DNA of 5,919 bases from positions 1-5,919 of the forward strand of contig CALAEB010000609.1 in NCBI GenBank assembly GCA_937890875.1, read 5' to 3'. Positions 1 through 4,778 of the stretch are shown here, in pieces (the stretch's first letter is position 1; each line of letters begins with the position of its first letter). The notes under the pieces were generated by a model. It made no database searches. It saw only the letters and a program-made list of their open reading frames with translations, and was not told the DNA's origin. Both the position numbers and the translations under genes were made by a program. The stretch is from an uncultured Anaerolineaceae bacterium. Its GTDB lineage: Bacteria > Chloroflexota > Anaerolineae > Anaerolineales > Anaerolineaceae.

Positions 1-718
1 CTCTTTGTTCGAGATCCATAATATAGAATTCAGCGATCCCGTTGAATTGATTTTGCTGTAAGATCTGGCGGACCAGATAGGCCAGGTTATGGGAAGAAGC
101 CCGCGCCGGCATCGTCCGGTTATAGGGGAGGGTGACTGTCCGGCTGGATGCGGACATCAGCGCTTCCGAGATTAATATGACTGAGCGGTCGATATCCAAC
201 TCTCTTCCGGCTTCTCCCTGTGTGAAACGGGCGCCTCCCTGTTCCGGGATCGGTTCGCGGGCGGGCATGTCATAACGCGGGACAATTTCGTTCTCCAGAT
301 ATGCGACCAGCCGTTCCTGGGATATTTCGGCTGATAAGGGCACCGGCGTTGGCGGAGGAAGCGTGTTCCAGAGAAAACTCCAAAATCCGCTCCAGAAGTT
401 TTGCGTGATTCGCTGTAAATCGGCTGCGGCCAGCATCGTATCCAGATGGAGTGTAAACCCAACCGCAGACGGACGGACCTGAATGGCTGCGTTCCCATAC
501 ACGATTTCGATCGGAATTCCATATGCCTGCACGAGCCGTTCTCCGGCTTGTGTAGCGTTCAGCCCGCCGACCGGAACGCCGCCGATCGTCAGCCCCAGCG
601 GAAAATTTGAACGCATACGGCTGTAAAAAATCAGTTCGAGTCCCATCAGAAATACCGCGACAAAAATTAAAACCAATGCCACCCAGCGTAAAATTGCGAC
701 GGAATTTCTTTTCTTCAT
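1..718 (-). CDS. Membrane-anchored serine hydrolase (class A beta-lactamase-related) with YoaR-like putative peptidoglycan-binding domain, N-terminal part
   Basis: An open frame starts at ATG 718-716 and runs off the left edge without a stop, giving 239 residues. Residues 1-8 are basic (MKKR), 9-31 form one hydrophobic membrane anchor, and the rest should lie outside the membrane. Residues 38-100 (NFPLGLTIGGVPVGGL, then VGFTLHLD) resemble the YoaR/VanW-associated putative peptidoglycan-binding domain. An aromatic stretch (FWSGFWSFLW) follows at 108-117 and a proline linker at 121-127. Residues 211-239 (NLAYLVRQIL, then FNGIAEFYIMDLE) look like the first helix and strand of a class A beta-lactamase-like serine hydrolase. 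The SxxK catalytic motif would lie beyond the window, so activity cannot be judged. Inferred role: cell-envelope hydrolase. The fusion resembles serine hydrolases I recall from Anaerolineae. The ribosome binding site is weak (A-rich, AAAGAAAT). Frame and domain order are fairly secure; the enzymatic class is inferred. Confidence 0.72.
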   Translation of the reverse strand, partial: MKKRNSVAILRWVALVLIFVAVFLMGLELIFYSRMRSNFPLGLTIGGVPVGGLNATQAGERLVQAYGIPIEIVYGNAAIQVRPSAVGFTLHLDTMLAAADLQRITQNFWSGFWSFLWNTLPPPTPVPLSAEISQERLVAYLENEIVPRYDMPAREPIPEQGGARFTQGEAGRELDIDRSVILISEALMSASSRTVTLPYNRTMPARASSHNLAYLVRQILQQNQFNGIAEFYIMDLEQR

Positions 719-754
719 ATATTTCTTTTTTAACTTTACCCCTTTATGATTAAG

Positions 755-786
755 ATTGTACCAGAGAGGCGACCGCTGCCCGGCAA
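755..786 (-). promoter_or_regulatory. Extended -10 promoter for the serine hydrolase gene
   Basis: On the minus strand an extended -10 element, TGG followed by TACAAT, occupies 763-755. The start of transcription would be near 748, leaving a leader of about 30 bases before ATG 718. A TTGCCG hexamer at 786-781 could act as a -35, but the 20-base spacing is too long for an ideal site, so the TG extension probably carries recognition. This is a match by eye to sigma-70 consensus. Confidence 0.45.
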
Positions 787-840
787 TTCGAAATATGAAA
801 AAGGTACGCTGCGTTTTTCTTTTTTATTCGCATTTCTTTG

Positions 841-869
841 CAGGAATTTCCTGAATTGTGAGTTCCTGA
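841..869. repeat. Palindrome with repeated half-site, operator-like
   Basis: CAGGAA-T-TTCCTG at 841-853 is a perfect palindrome with six-base arms. TTCCTGA (848-854) recurs in direct orientation at 863-869, so three half-sites sit within 29 bases. It lies about 85 bases upstream of the hydrolase -10 element and about 80 bases upstream of the TTGACA box for the DUF454 gene. A regulator site is possible, but I do not recognise the motif. Confidence 0.3.
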
Positions 870-946
870 CCGTTACCAAAAGACGTATTCTTTCAGGCAA
901 AATTAAGGAAGAGAAATCACAATGAATTCGTGAAATCCAACACAAT

Positions 947-969
947 TTGACAAAAACCGATTAAAATCG
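947..969 (+). promoter_or_regulatory. Candidate -35 box with overlapping operator-like palindrome, upstream of DUF454 gene
   Basis: A perfect TTGACA lies at 947-952. Five bases later CGATT-AA-AATCG (958-969) forms a perfect palindrome with five-base arms, placed where a repressor would block polymerase. No good -10 hexamer is present at the expected 16-18 base spacing; TAAAAT at 962-967 is too close. The promoter call is therefore weak even though the -35 match and the palindrome are exact. Confidence 0.25.
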
Positions 970-985
970 AGTCGTTACTGTTTCA

Positions 986-1038
986 GCCGGAGCGGCACAT
1001 CCGGACGAATGAAGTATGCGGCGTCCGGCAGATTCTGC
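986..1038 (+). promoter_or_regulatory. Structured 5' leader of the DUF454 gene
   Basis: The segment CGTCCGGC (1022-1029) can pair in two exclusive ways: its CGTCCGG with CCGGACG at 1001-1007 (seven pairs, 14-base loop), or its TCCGGC with GCCGGA at 986-991 (six pairs). It overlaps a further perfect palindrome GCAGA-T-TCTGC at 1028-1038. The structures end about 23 bases before the start codon at 1062 and leave the ribosome binding site free. No known riboswitch class is recognised. Confidence 0.3.
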
Positions 1039-1061
1039 GAATGACGCGCTGAAGGAAACTT

Positions 1062-1427
1062 ATGAAAACAGTTTTCATCGGATTGGGATTTCTCTTTTTG
1101 GGATTGGGGGTGATCGGGGCGACTGTTCCGATTTTGCCGACGGTCCCTTTTTTGTTATTGGCTTCTTTTTTCTTTGCGAAAGGATCGGATCGGATCAACA
1201 ACTGGTTCACATCCACCGCCATCTATAAAAAGCATTTGGAATCCTATGTGAAAACAAATTCGATGACGTTGAAAACAAAATGCAAGATCCTGGCGATATC
1301 CACCAGCATGATGCTGATCGGATTTTATTTTTCAAAAATAACAATTGCCCGGATTGTAATTTTGGTTTTGATGCTGTGCCAATATTATTATTTTTTCTTT
1401 AAAATTAAAACAATCCGCGAAGATTAA
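1062..1427 (+). CDS. DUF454/YbaN family small inner-membrane protein
   Basis: This 121-residue protein matches the DUF454 (YbaN-like) family in length and signature. The N-terminal hydrophobic helix (about 4-22) is followed by the family hallmark GATVPILPTVPFLLLASFFFA at roughly 19-39 (LP-T-PF-LLA-FFFA core), then KGSDRINNWF at 40-49, a polar stretch, and two further hydrophobic helices near 75-91 and 95-113. The C-terminus is short and charged (KTIRED). GAAGGA at 1051-1056, five bases before ATG 1062, is a good ribosome binding site and fixes the start. The family is found in the cytoplasmic membrane and has no established biochemical role. It is the first gene rightward from the divergent region, and the next gene is 439 bases away, so it may be transcribed alone. 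Family assignment is confident; function is unknown. Confidence 0.9.
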   Translation: MKTVFIGLGFLFLGLGVIGATVPILPTVPFLLLASFFFAKGSDRINNWFTSTAIYKKHLESYVKTNSMTLKTKCKILAISTSMMLIGFYFSKITIARIVILVLMLCQYYYFFFKIKTIRED

Positions 1428-1613
1428 CCGGAATAACTGCTGAGGCAGGAGCGGGACATGATTTTTCGGGAAAGGCCGGAAAACCATCAGCGGATATGCG
1501 GCATGCCGATGTGTTCAGATTTTGTTCGCTTCGGTCACGGTTTCGGTTATATGCCGTAAGATTGAATCAATCATTTGCTAAACAATCAGTAAAAAAGGGA
1601 CTGTGTGTTTTGC

Positions 1614-1692
1614 GGTTTCCAGGGATAACGCTGTCAGGGAACCCATTTTGATAAGACCGGCTTAAATCTCAAACTGTCGGATTGAAGCCGGT
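1614..1692 (+). other. Tandem stem-loops upstream of the DUF4491 gene; possible structured RNA
   Basis: Hairpin 1 pairs GGTTTCC (1614-1620) with GGGAACC (1637-1643): seven pairs including one G-U, 16-base loop. Hairpin 2 pairs ACCGGCTT (1656-1663) with AAGCCGGT (1685-1692) perfectly. After one A-G mismatch it continues with AATCT (1665-1669) against GGATT (1679-1683), leaving a nine-base loop. Only 12 bases separate the hairpins. Neither is followed by a run of T on either strand, so they do not look like simple terminators. They could belong to a small RNA or a regulatory leader. Strand is assumed from the downstream gene. Confidence 0.35.
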
Positions 1693-1808
1693 GGAAATGG
1701 ATCGGCCGACCGCATTCATACACACAACTGCGGATCAGCACCGGGATGATTGGGTTGTCCCGCAAGTCGAATTATGAAAATCGGTTTTGAATAAAAACGA
1801 GGAATGTT

Positions 1809-1865
1809 ATGAACCGTTTCAGAATTCGAAAGATCAAGATTAAAAACAAGGAAATATTGAGCTAA
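1809..1865 (+). CDS. Possible 18-residue leader peptide upstream of DUF4491 gene
   Basis: ATG 1809 opens an 18-codon frame (MNRFRIRKIKIKNKEILS) ending at TAA 1863-1865, one base before the ATG of the DUF4491 gene. GAGGA at 1799-1803 lies five bases upstream of the start, a better ribosome binding site than the downstream gene has. The peptide is strongly basic (eight K/R of 18) with no hydrophobic core. Its position suggests translational coupling: ribosomes finishing here could restart at ATG 1867, whose own AAGGAA (1848-1853) is 13 bases away. It may equally be chance in an A-rich leader, since a frame this short proves nothing alone. Confidence 0.3.
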   Translation: MNRFRIRKIKIKNKEILS

Positions 1866-1866
1866 A

Positions 1867-2166
1867 ATGTCCAATTTAAATTTTGAAGGTATCGTTGTCG
1901 GTATTATCGCGTTTTTGATTATCGGGGTTTTTCATCCGATTGTCATAAAGAGTGAATATTATTTTTCGGACCGGATCTGGCCGGTTTTTCTTGTGGCGGG
2001 GATTCTGATCATCATCGGGTCCTTTTTTGTCGGTAATTCATTGCTGGCGGCAATTCTGGGCGTCCTGGGCTGCTCATGCATCTGGTCGATCCGGGAGCTG
2101 CATGAACAGCGCGAACGGGTGGAAAAAGGCTGGTTCCCGAAAAATCCCAAACGGAAAGACAACTGA
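1867..2166 (+). CDS. DUF4491 family small membrane protein
   Basis: The 99-residue product carries the features I associate with DUF4491. It has an N-terminal helix (about 6-28) with FLIIGVFHPIVIKSEYYF, two further hydrophobic helices (about 38-56 and 58-75) with WSIRELHEQ following, and a conserved basic tail with VEKGWFPKNPKRK at 85-97. The protein is predicted to sit in the cytoplasmic membrane; its biochemical role is not known. ATG 1867 is the only reasonable start because a TGA (1858-1860) closes the frame just upstream. The ribosome binding site is poor (distant AAGGAA, or TGAG close by), which fits coupling to the short frame ending one base before it. Local GC is low: the 60 bases 1861-1920 contain 19 G or C. 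The gene is followed by a long gap with no clear terminator. Confidence 0.9.
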   Translation: MSNLNFEGIVVGIIAFLIIGVFHPIVIKSEYYFSDRIWPVFLVAGILIIIGSFFVGNSLLAAILGVLGCSCIWSIRELHEQRERVEKGWFPKNPKRKDN

Positions 2167-2371
2167 GTGTTCACAAGCCGCTGTTTCCTCAACAAAATGG
2201 GTGAGCTTTGGCAGCATCGTTTCCGTCTTTCCAGGCGCATACAATTGCTAACAAACGTTTGAAGGACAGCATTTCAGGAATCGTTCGTATGTGAAGGAAG
2301 ATCCGCCGTATGGTTTTGTTTTCGGATGCGATCAACACAGCCCCTGCTCTGCTGCGGAATATCGTGCTGTC

Positions 2372-2485
2372 TTATGATTCGGATTCCGGATCTTCTCTCA
2401 GAATCAGCATACCGTAGCGTCCCATCAGCATAAAGAAAGGGACAATGATCATCAACGATATCATCGGATAATCTGTTCGTATCAT
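2372..2485 (-). pseudogene. Possible remnant or tiny gene for a one-helix membrane peptide
   Basis: From ATG 2485-2483 to TAA 2374-2372 the minus strand encodes 37 residues. Residues 8-29 are strongly hydrophobic (MISLMIIVPFFMLMGRYGML) and the tail is polar (REDPESES). The frame stays open upstream to a TGA at 2530-2528 and could begin at GTG 2524, giving 50 residues that add a basic LRLQRLFLF segment. No ribosome binding site precedes either start. The basic segment, helix and acidic tail look non-random, so this may be the C-terminal remnant of a lost membrane protein or an unannotated small protein. I do not recognise a family. Confidence 0.22.
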
Positions 2486-2560
2486 GAAAAGAAACAGGCG
2501 CTGAAGGCGTAAGGGAGTGCGCACAAGTCAAGAATGAAGTGGAGGAGGATCGAACACCAG

Positions 2561-2605
2561 AGGCTTTCCGTTTTGACATATACGGCTCCCCAATAGGCTT
2601 TCCGT
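2561..2605. repeat. 11-base direct repeat with 34-base period
   Basis: AGGCTTTCCGT occurs at 2561-2571 and again at 2595-2605. Allowing one mismatch, the match extends to 14 bases. The second copy shares its end with an inverted repeat formed by ATACGG (2580-2585) and CCGTAT (2602-2607). No transposase or target-site arrangement is apparent, and only two copies are seen, so this is not a CRISPR array. Confidence 0.4.
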
Positions 2606-2658
2606 ATTTCTCTTATTGGTCTGAATGGCAAAAGCTGAATGTATCGAAGCAAAGACAG

Positions 2659-2693
2659 GGTTCTTTTTTCCCCGTTTCATACAGAAAAGAACC
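2659..2693 (-). terminator. Possible terminator hairpin after the TetR-nitroreductase operon
   Basis: GGTTCTTTT (2659-2667) is perfectly complementary to AAAAGAACC (2685-2693), leaving a 17-base loop. It lies about 50 bases downstream of the operon's last stop codon, in the gap between convergent genes, and being an inverted repeat it could serve either direction. It is AT-rich, the loop is long and no T-run follows, so it is a poor match to a classical intrinsic terminator. Confidence 0.25.
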
Positions 2694-2743
2694 ACCGATC
2701 CGCCATTCTTTCCGGGTGTTCATTAATGCCGGCACGCAGACGC

Positions 2744-3949
2744 TTATTGCATCTCCGACTTTTTCACCAGCTCCATCACGTCGCGGCGCATACTGAGCGG
2801 AGCGGCCTGTCCAGTTTTCCCCACCCTTACCAGCATTTGAATCGTGCCTCCGTCCGGAGCATATTCATCGTGAATCGCCCGGTAAACTGCTTCCATCCGC
2901 GGGTATTCTTCCAATGCCTGGCTGAGCGGTTGCAGAACCAGCCCCATCCGGTGCGCTTGCAGGATCATGCGGCTGTAGACAATCCCGCTTTTCACCTGGC
3001 TTTCGCGGCTGTTGTCATGGGTGACGATCAGGGCATATGCCGGCGTACTGCCAACTTCGGCGCGGATGGAACTGACAAACCTGTCCGACGCGGCTTTTCC
3101 ACGGTTCATGGATGGGAAAAGCGTCACCAGCCCTTGCAGGATATGTTTCATTAATCCTGTGGTGCCCTGTCCTTCCACCGAAAATCCGTAGCGGTATTGA
3201 TTTTTCTCGGTTTCGTTCGCGCGGAAAATGTCCTCCGATTCTTTCATCACCGATTCCGTGCCTGCCTCGATTTCTCCCGCTTGAATAGCATAATCGCCCA
3301 GCTTTTCAAGATTTTCGCTGTCCTGCAAAATCCGGACGGATATTCCGTTGTCCTGGCTGACGGCTTCCAATTCATCCATCTGCGCTTGGGTCAATTTTTC
3401 CGGCAGATAGGCTGCCCGATTGGTGTCGGGAAGAAAGATCGCCTCATACAATGGGGTTTCCTGAGCCGCTCCATTTTGCAGCGTAATTTTCGCCACAGGC
3501 AGTGAATCCATGCTCTCGCTTCGTTCTTGTTCATCATACGGGCCGCCGGGGAAGAGATCCAGAGCGACATCATACCCCAGCTTTTGTCCGGCGACGGATA
3601 TGTATTCCAAAAATGTCCCCTGCGAGACCATCAACTGCCGCGCATAGGGGTCAACTTCCGGGCTCGTGCGGCTGCTGTCCGCGTAAAGATAAAAAACCAT
3701 CGGATCATTCTCGTCCAACAGGACTTTCCAGGGCTGCATGTTGTGCCCGCTGGCGGCGAGCAGCCCGTGGGCGGCCAGTCGCAGCCGGGGATCATCAAAT
3801 TTTTCCGAATAGGTTTTATCCCACGCCTCAAGGTAAAGCGGTTTTTGGAACACGCCGCTTACGGCGAGTAAGATTCCAAGAATCAAAATCACGAAAAGAA
3901 ATAAGCTTAATAAAATCAGACGCATCGGTTTCTTTATCACTTTCTTCAT
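2744..3949 (-). CDS. Membrane-anchored Acg-like / nitroreductase-related flavoprotein
   Basis: This 401-residue protein begins with a basic segment (MKKVIKKPMR) and a single hydrophobic helix (about 10-32), so the rest is probably tethered to the outer face of the membrane. Residues 56-75 carry the Acg/nitroreductase signature, LAAHGLLAASGHNMQPWK, with GHN-QPW at 68-74. A hydrophobic helix of the fold follows near 105-122. MILQAHRMGLVLQPLSQ (328-344) and the C-terminal VRVGKTGQAAPLSMRR (374-389) match the characteristic end of this family. Members usually bind FMN and act, or are presumed to act, as NAD(P)H-linked reductases; some Acg proteins are thought only to sequester flavin. The substrate is unknown. 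AGAGGAA (3958-3964) lies eight bases before ATG 3949, inside the end of the tetR-type gene, and TAATG joins the two genes, implying translational coupling. The family call is good; catalysis is inferred. Confidence 0.82.
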   Translation of the reverse strand: MKKVIKKPMRLILLSLFLFVILILGILLAVSGVFQKPLYLEAWDKTYSEKFDDPRLRLAAHGLLAASGHNMQPWKVLLDENDPMVFYLYADSSRTSPEVDPYARQLMVSQGTFLEYISVAGQKLGYDVALDLFPGGPYDEQERSESMDSLPVAKITLQNGAAQETPLYEAIFLPDTNRAAYLPEKLTQAQMDELEAVSQDNGISVRILQDSENLEKLGDYAIQAGEIEAGTESVMKESEDIFRANETEKNQYRYGFSVEGQGTTGLMKHILQGLVTLFPSMNRGKAASDRFVSSIRAEVGSTPAYALIVTHDNSRESQVKSGIVYSRMILQAHRMGLVLQPLSQALEEYPRMEAVYRAIHDEYAPDGGTIQMLVRVGKTGQAAPLSMRRDVMELVKKSEMQ

Positions 3950-4626
3950 TATTTCAATTCCTCTCGATTATCCGATTTGACCGGTTCCACGGAACGAATC
4001 AGAATGCGAAAAGATTCACGGATAAATTCTTCCGTATCGATCTTGTAGTAATTTTTTAAATAATTCTTCTTTTTACGGGCCGTACTGAATATGCCCAGCA
4101 TACAGGCCCATAAAGTCATGGCTGCCAGATCCAGCGATAAATCCGTACGGATGATGCCCTGCGCGGCCCCTTTTTGCAGAGCGGCTTTTACAAATTGGAG
4201 AGCTCGCTCTCCCAATGCGTAACATTCGTCCCGGGATGCATCGGGAATCCCTTTCTGAAAATCGTAAACGCTGTTCTCATATTCAACGATCGTCTGAAAA
4301 TGATGCGGATATTCGCAGGAAAACTGGTAATAGGTCATGGCAATTATCCGTAGTTCTTCCATTGGAGGCTTGGAATCGGTTTTCTGAAGCTTTTCCTCTA
4401 AGAGCGCAATCAGCAGCCGGTAGCCCTTAATCATTATTTCAAAATAAATCTGCTCTTTGCTGTTGAAATATGTGTACAGGGTTCTTTTGCTGAATTCCGC
4501 CTGCTGCGCTACATCGTCCATCGTCGAATGCTCATAGCCTTTCTGAAAAAACACCTGCTCAGCGGCCAAAAGGATGTCGTTCCGCCGGATATCCATCTCC
4601 TTGCTTTTTCTTTCACTGATTCCCAA
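3949..4626 (-). CDS. TetR family transcriptional regulator
   Basis: The N-terminus has the TetR helix-turn-helix: RRNDILLAAEQVFFQKGYEHSTMDDVAQQAEFSKRTLYTYFNSKEQIYFEI, with the recognition helix around FSKRTLYTYF. The C-terminal ligand-binding and dimer part (about 150 residues) is diverged, as usual, so the ligand cannot be named. I chose TTG 4626-4624 as start: AAGGAG (4639-4634) lies seven bases upstream and the product begins MGISERK, a typical beginning for this subgroup, giving 225 residues. The alternatives are GTG 4653 (234 residues, no ribosome binding site) and ATG 4596 (AAGGAG directly abuts it). Its stop overlaps the ATG of the nitroreductase-like gene by one base, and two palindromes cover its promoter. 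Autoregulation and control of the downstream reductase are inferred. The family is secure. Confidence 0.93.
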   Translation of the reverse strand: MGISERKSKEMDIRRNDILLAAEQVFFQKGYEHSTMDDVAQQAEFSKRTLYTYFNSKEQIYFEIMIKGYRLLIALLEEKLQKTDSKPPMEELRIIAMTYYQFSCEYPHHFQTIVEYENSVYDFQKGIPDASRDECYALGERALQFVKAALQKGAAQGIIRTDLSLDLAAMTLWACMLGIFSTARKKKNYLKNYYKIDTEEFIRESFRILIRSVEPVKSDNREELK

Positions 4627-4633
4627 ACCTGCG

Positions 4634-4639
4634 CTCCTT
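4634..4639 (-). promoter_or_regulatory. Ribosome binding site deciding a TTG start
   Basis: AAGGAG on the minus strand at 4639-4634 is followed after seven bases by TTG 4626-4624. It is the only well-placed strong Shine-Dalgarno sequence among the possible starts of the TetR-type gene, and so favours the TTG over the upstream GTG at 4653. Confidence 0.7.
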
Positions 4640-4675
4640 GATTCGAATTTCACTTGAATACAATTTATTGCACTG

Positions 4676-4687
4676 TAAGTTTACTTA
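4676..4687. promoter_or_regulatory. TetR-type operator candidate at the transcription start
   Basis: TAAGT-TT-ACTTA is a perfect palindrome with five-base arms (read on the minus strand as TAAGT-AA-ACTTA). It begins directly downstream of the -10 hexamer at 4688-4693, covering the expected transcription start. That is a standard position for a TetR-family repressor site. Binding by the adjacent regulator is inferred from position and symmetry. Confidence 0.55.
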
Positions 4688-4716
4688 AAAATATCATAGC
4701 TGCCCGGAGCTGTCAA
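4688..4716 (-). promoter_or_regulatory. Sigma-70-type promoter of the TetR-nitroreductase operon
   Basis: On the minus strand TTGACA (4716-4711) is a perfect -35 and TATTTT (4693-4688) a four-of-six -10, separated by exactly 17 bases. Transcription would start near 4681, about 55 bases before the TTG start at 4626. Both ends of the promoter are covered by palindromes. This is the clearest promoter in the window. Confidence 0.7.
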
Positions 4717-4728
4717 TCAATTGGCAGC
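4709..4728. promoter_or_regulatory. Second operator-like palindrome overlapping the -35 box
   Basis: Arms GCTGTCAAT (4709-4717) and ATTGGCAGC (4720-4728) are inverted repeats with eight of nine positions matching and a two-base centre. The -35 hexamer (4711-4716) lies inside the left arm. The sequence differs from the palindrome at 4676-4687, so it may serve a different regulator. It could alternatively fold in an RNA read from the ATPase gene, but no U-tract follows. Confidence 0.4.
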
Positions 4729-4778
4729 ATATTCAGGACTTCTAACTCAGTTGTTTCCAAAATGATGGAAGCTTTGAA

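Larger units (their letters stand above)
719..1061. other. Divergent intergenic control region
   Basis: This 343-base gap separates the leftward hydrolase gene from the rightward DUF454 gene. I see no convincing coding frame in it. It holds the hydrolase promoter (755-786), a 13-base palindrome CAGGAATTTCCTG (841-853) with TTCCTGA (848-854) repeated at 863-869, a TTGACA box with an adjacent palindrome (947-969), and a leader rich in inverted repeats (986-1038). The layout suggests two divergent promoters that could be regulated separately. Confidence 0.6.
1428..1866. other. Long intergenic region with RNA-type stem-loops
   Basis: No protein gene larger than a short leader peptide is visible in these 439 bases. 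The region contains palindromes CGGCATGCCG (1499-1508) and GATTGA-A-TCAATC (1560-1572), two consecutive stem-loops (1614-1643 and 1656-1692), TCGGCCGA (1702-1709), and an 18-codon ORF just before the DUF4491 gene. No hairpin followed by a U-tract was found after the DUF454 gene, so I cannot mark its terminator. No convincing sigma-70 promoter for DUF4491 was found. Confidence 0.5.
2167..2743. other. Long intergenic region between convergent DUF4491 and nitroreductase-like genes
   Basis: These 577 bases lie between genes that converge, so little promoter content is expected. They contain a possible remnant of a small membrane protein on the minus strand (2372-2485), an 11-base direct repeat (2561-2605), an inverted repeat ATACGG/CCGTAT (2580-2607), and a hairpin at 2659-2693 that may end transcription. 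Longer open frames here have no recognisable domain, lack ribosome binding sites and look like chance. Confidence 0.5.
4627..4778. other. Intergenic region upstream of the TetR-type gene
   Basis: With the TTG start the gap between the ATPase stop and the regulator is about 150 bases. It contains the operon promoter, both palindromes and the ribosome binding site. A weak five-base hairpin, TTCCA (4755-4759) with TGGAA (4766-4770), just after the ATPase gene is too short to claim as a terminator. Confidence 0.5.

Noticed and set aside
172..522. 116-residue minus-strand open frame
   Set aside because: It is read in another frame across the hydrolase gene 1-718. It is rich in R, S, P and W with no domain, whereas the overlapping frame has an anchor and recognisable domain.
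736..945. 69-residue minus-strand frame in the divergent region
   Set aside because: It ends inside the promoter and leader of the hydrolase gene, has no ribosome binding site and no recognisable family.
1016..1228. 70-residue plus-strand frame overlapping the DUF454 gene
   Set aside because: Out of frame with the well-supported DUF454 gene, which has the family motif and a proper ribosome binding site.
1463..1483. Hairpin TTTTCGG / CCGGAAAA after the DUF454 gene as terminator
   Set aside because: The stem contains a bulge, is short, and no T-run follows it on the plus strand.
2274..2579. 101-residue minus-strand frame between the convergent genes
   Set aside because: Ser/Arg/His-rich with no hydrophobic core or motif and no ribosome binding site; the hydrophobic peptide in the neighbouring frame of the same strand is more protein-like.
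2561..2605. CRISPR-like repeat
   Set aside because: Only two copies of an 11-base word, no further units and no cas genes.
2539..2796. 85-residue plus-strand frame starting at GTG
   Set aside because: It runs across the likely hairpin and into the antisense of the nitroreductase-like gene, with no recognised family. The upstream AG-rich sequence is not enough to support it.
2639..3154. 171-residue plus-strand frame
   Set aside because: Antisense shadow of the nitroreductase-like gene; His/Pro/Arg-rich composition is typical of such shadows.
3502..4059. 185-residue plus-strand frame
   Set aside because: Antisense to the nitroreductase-like gene and its junction with the TetR-type gene, both of which have clear family motifs.
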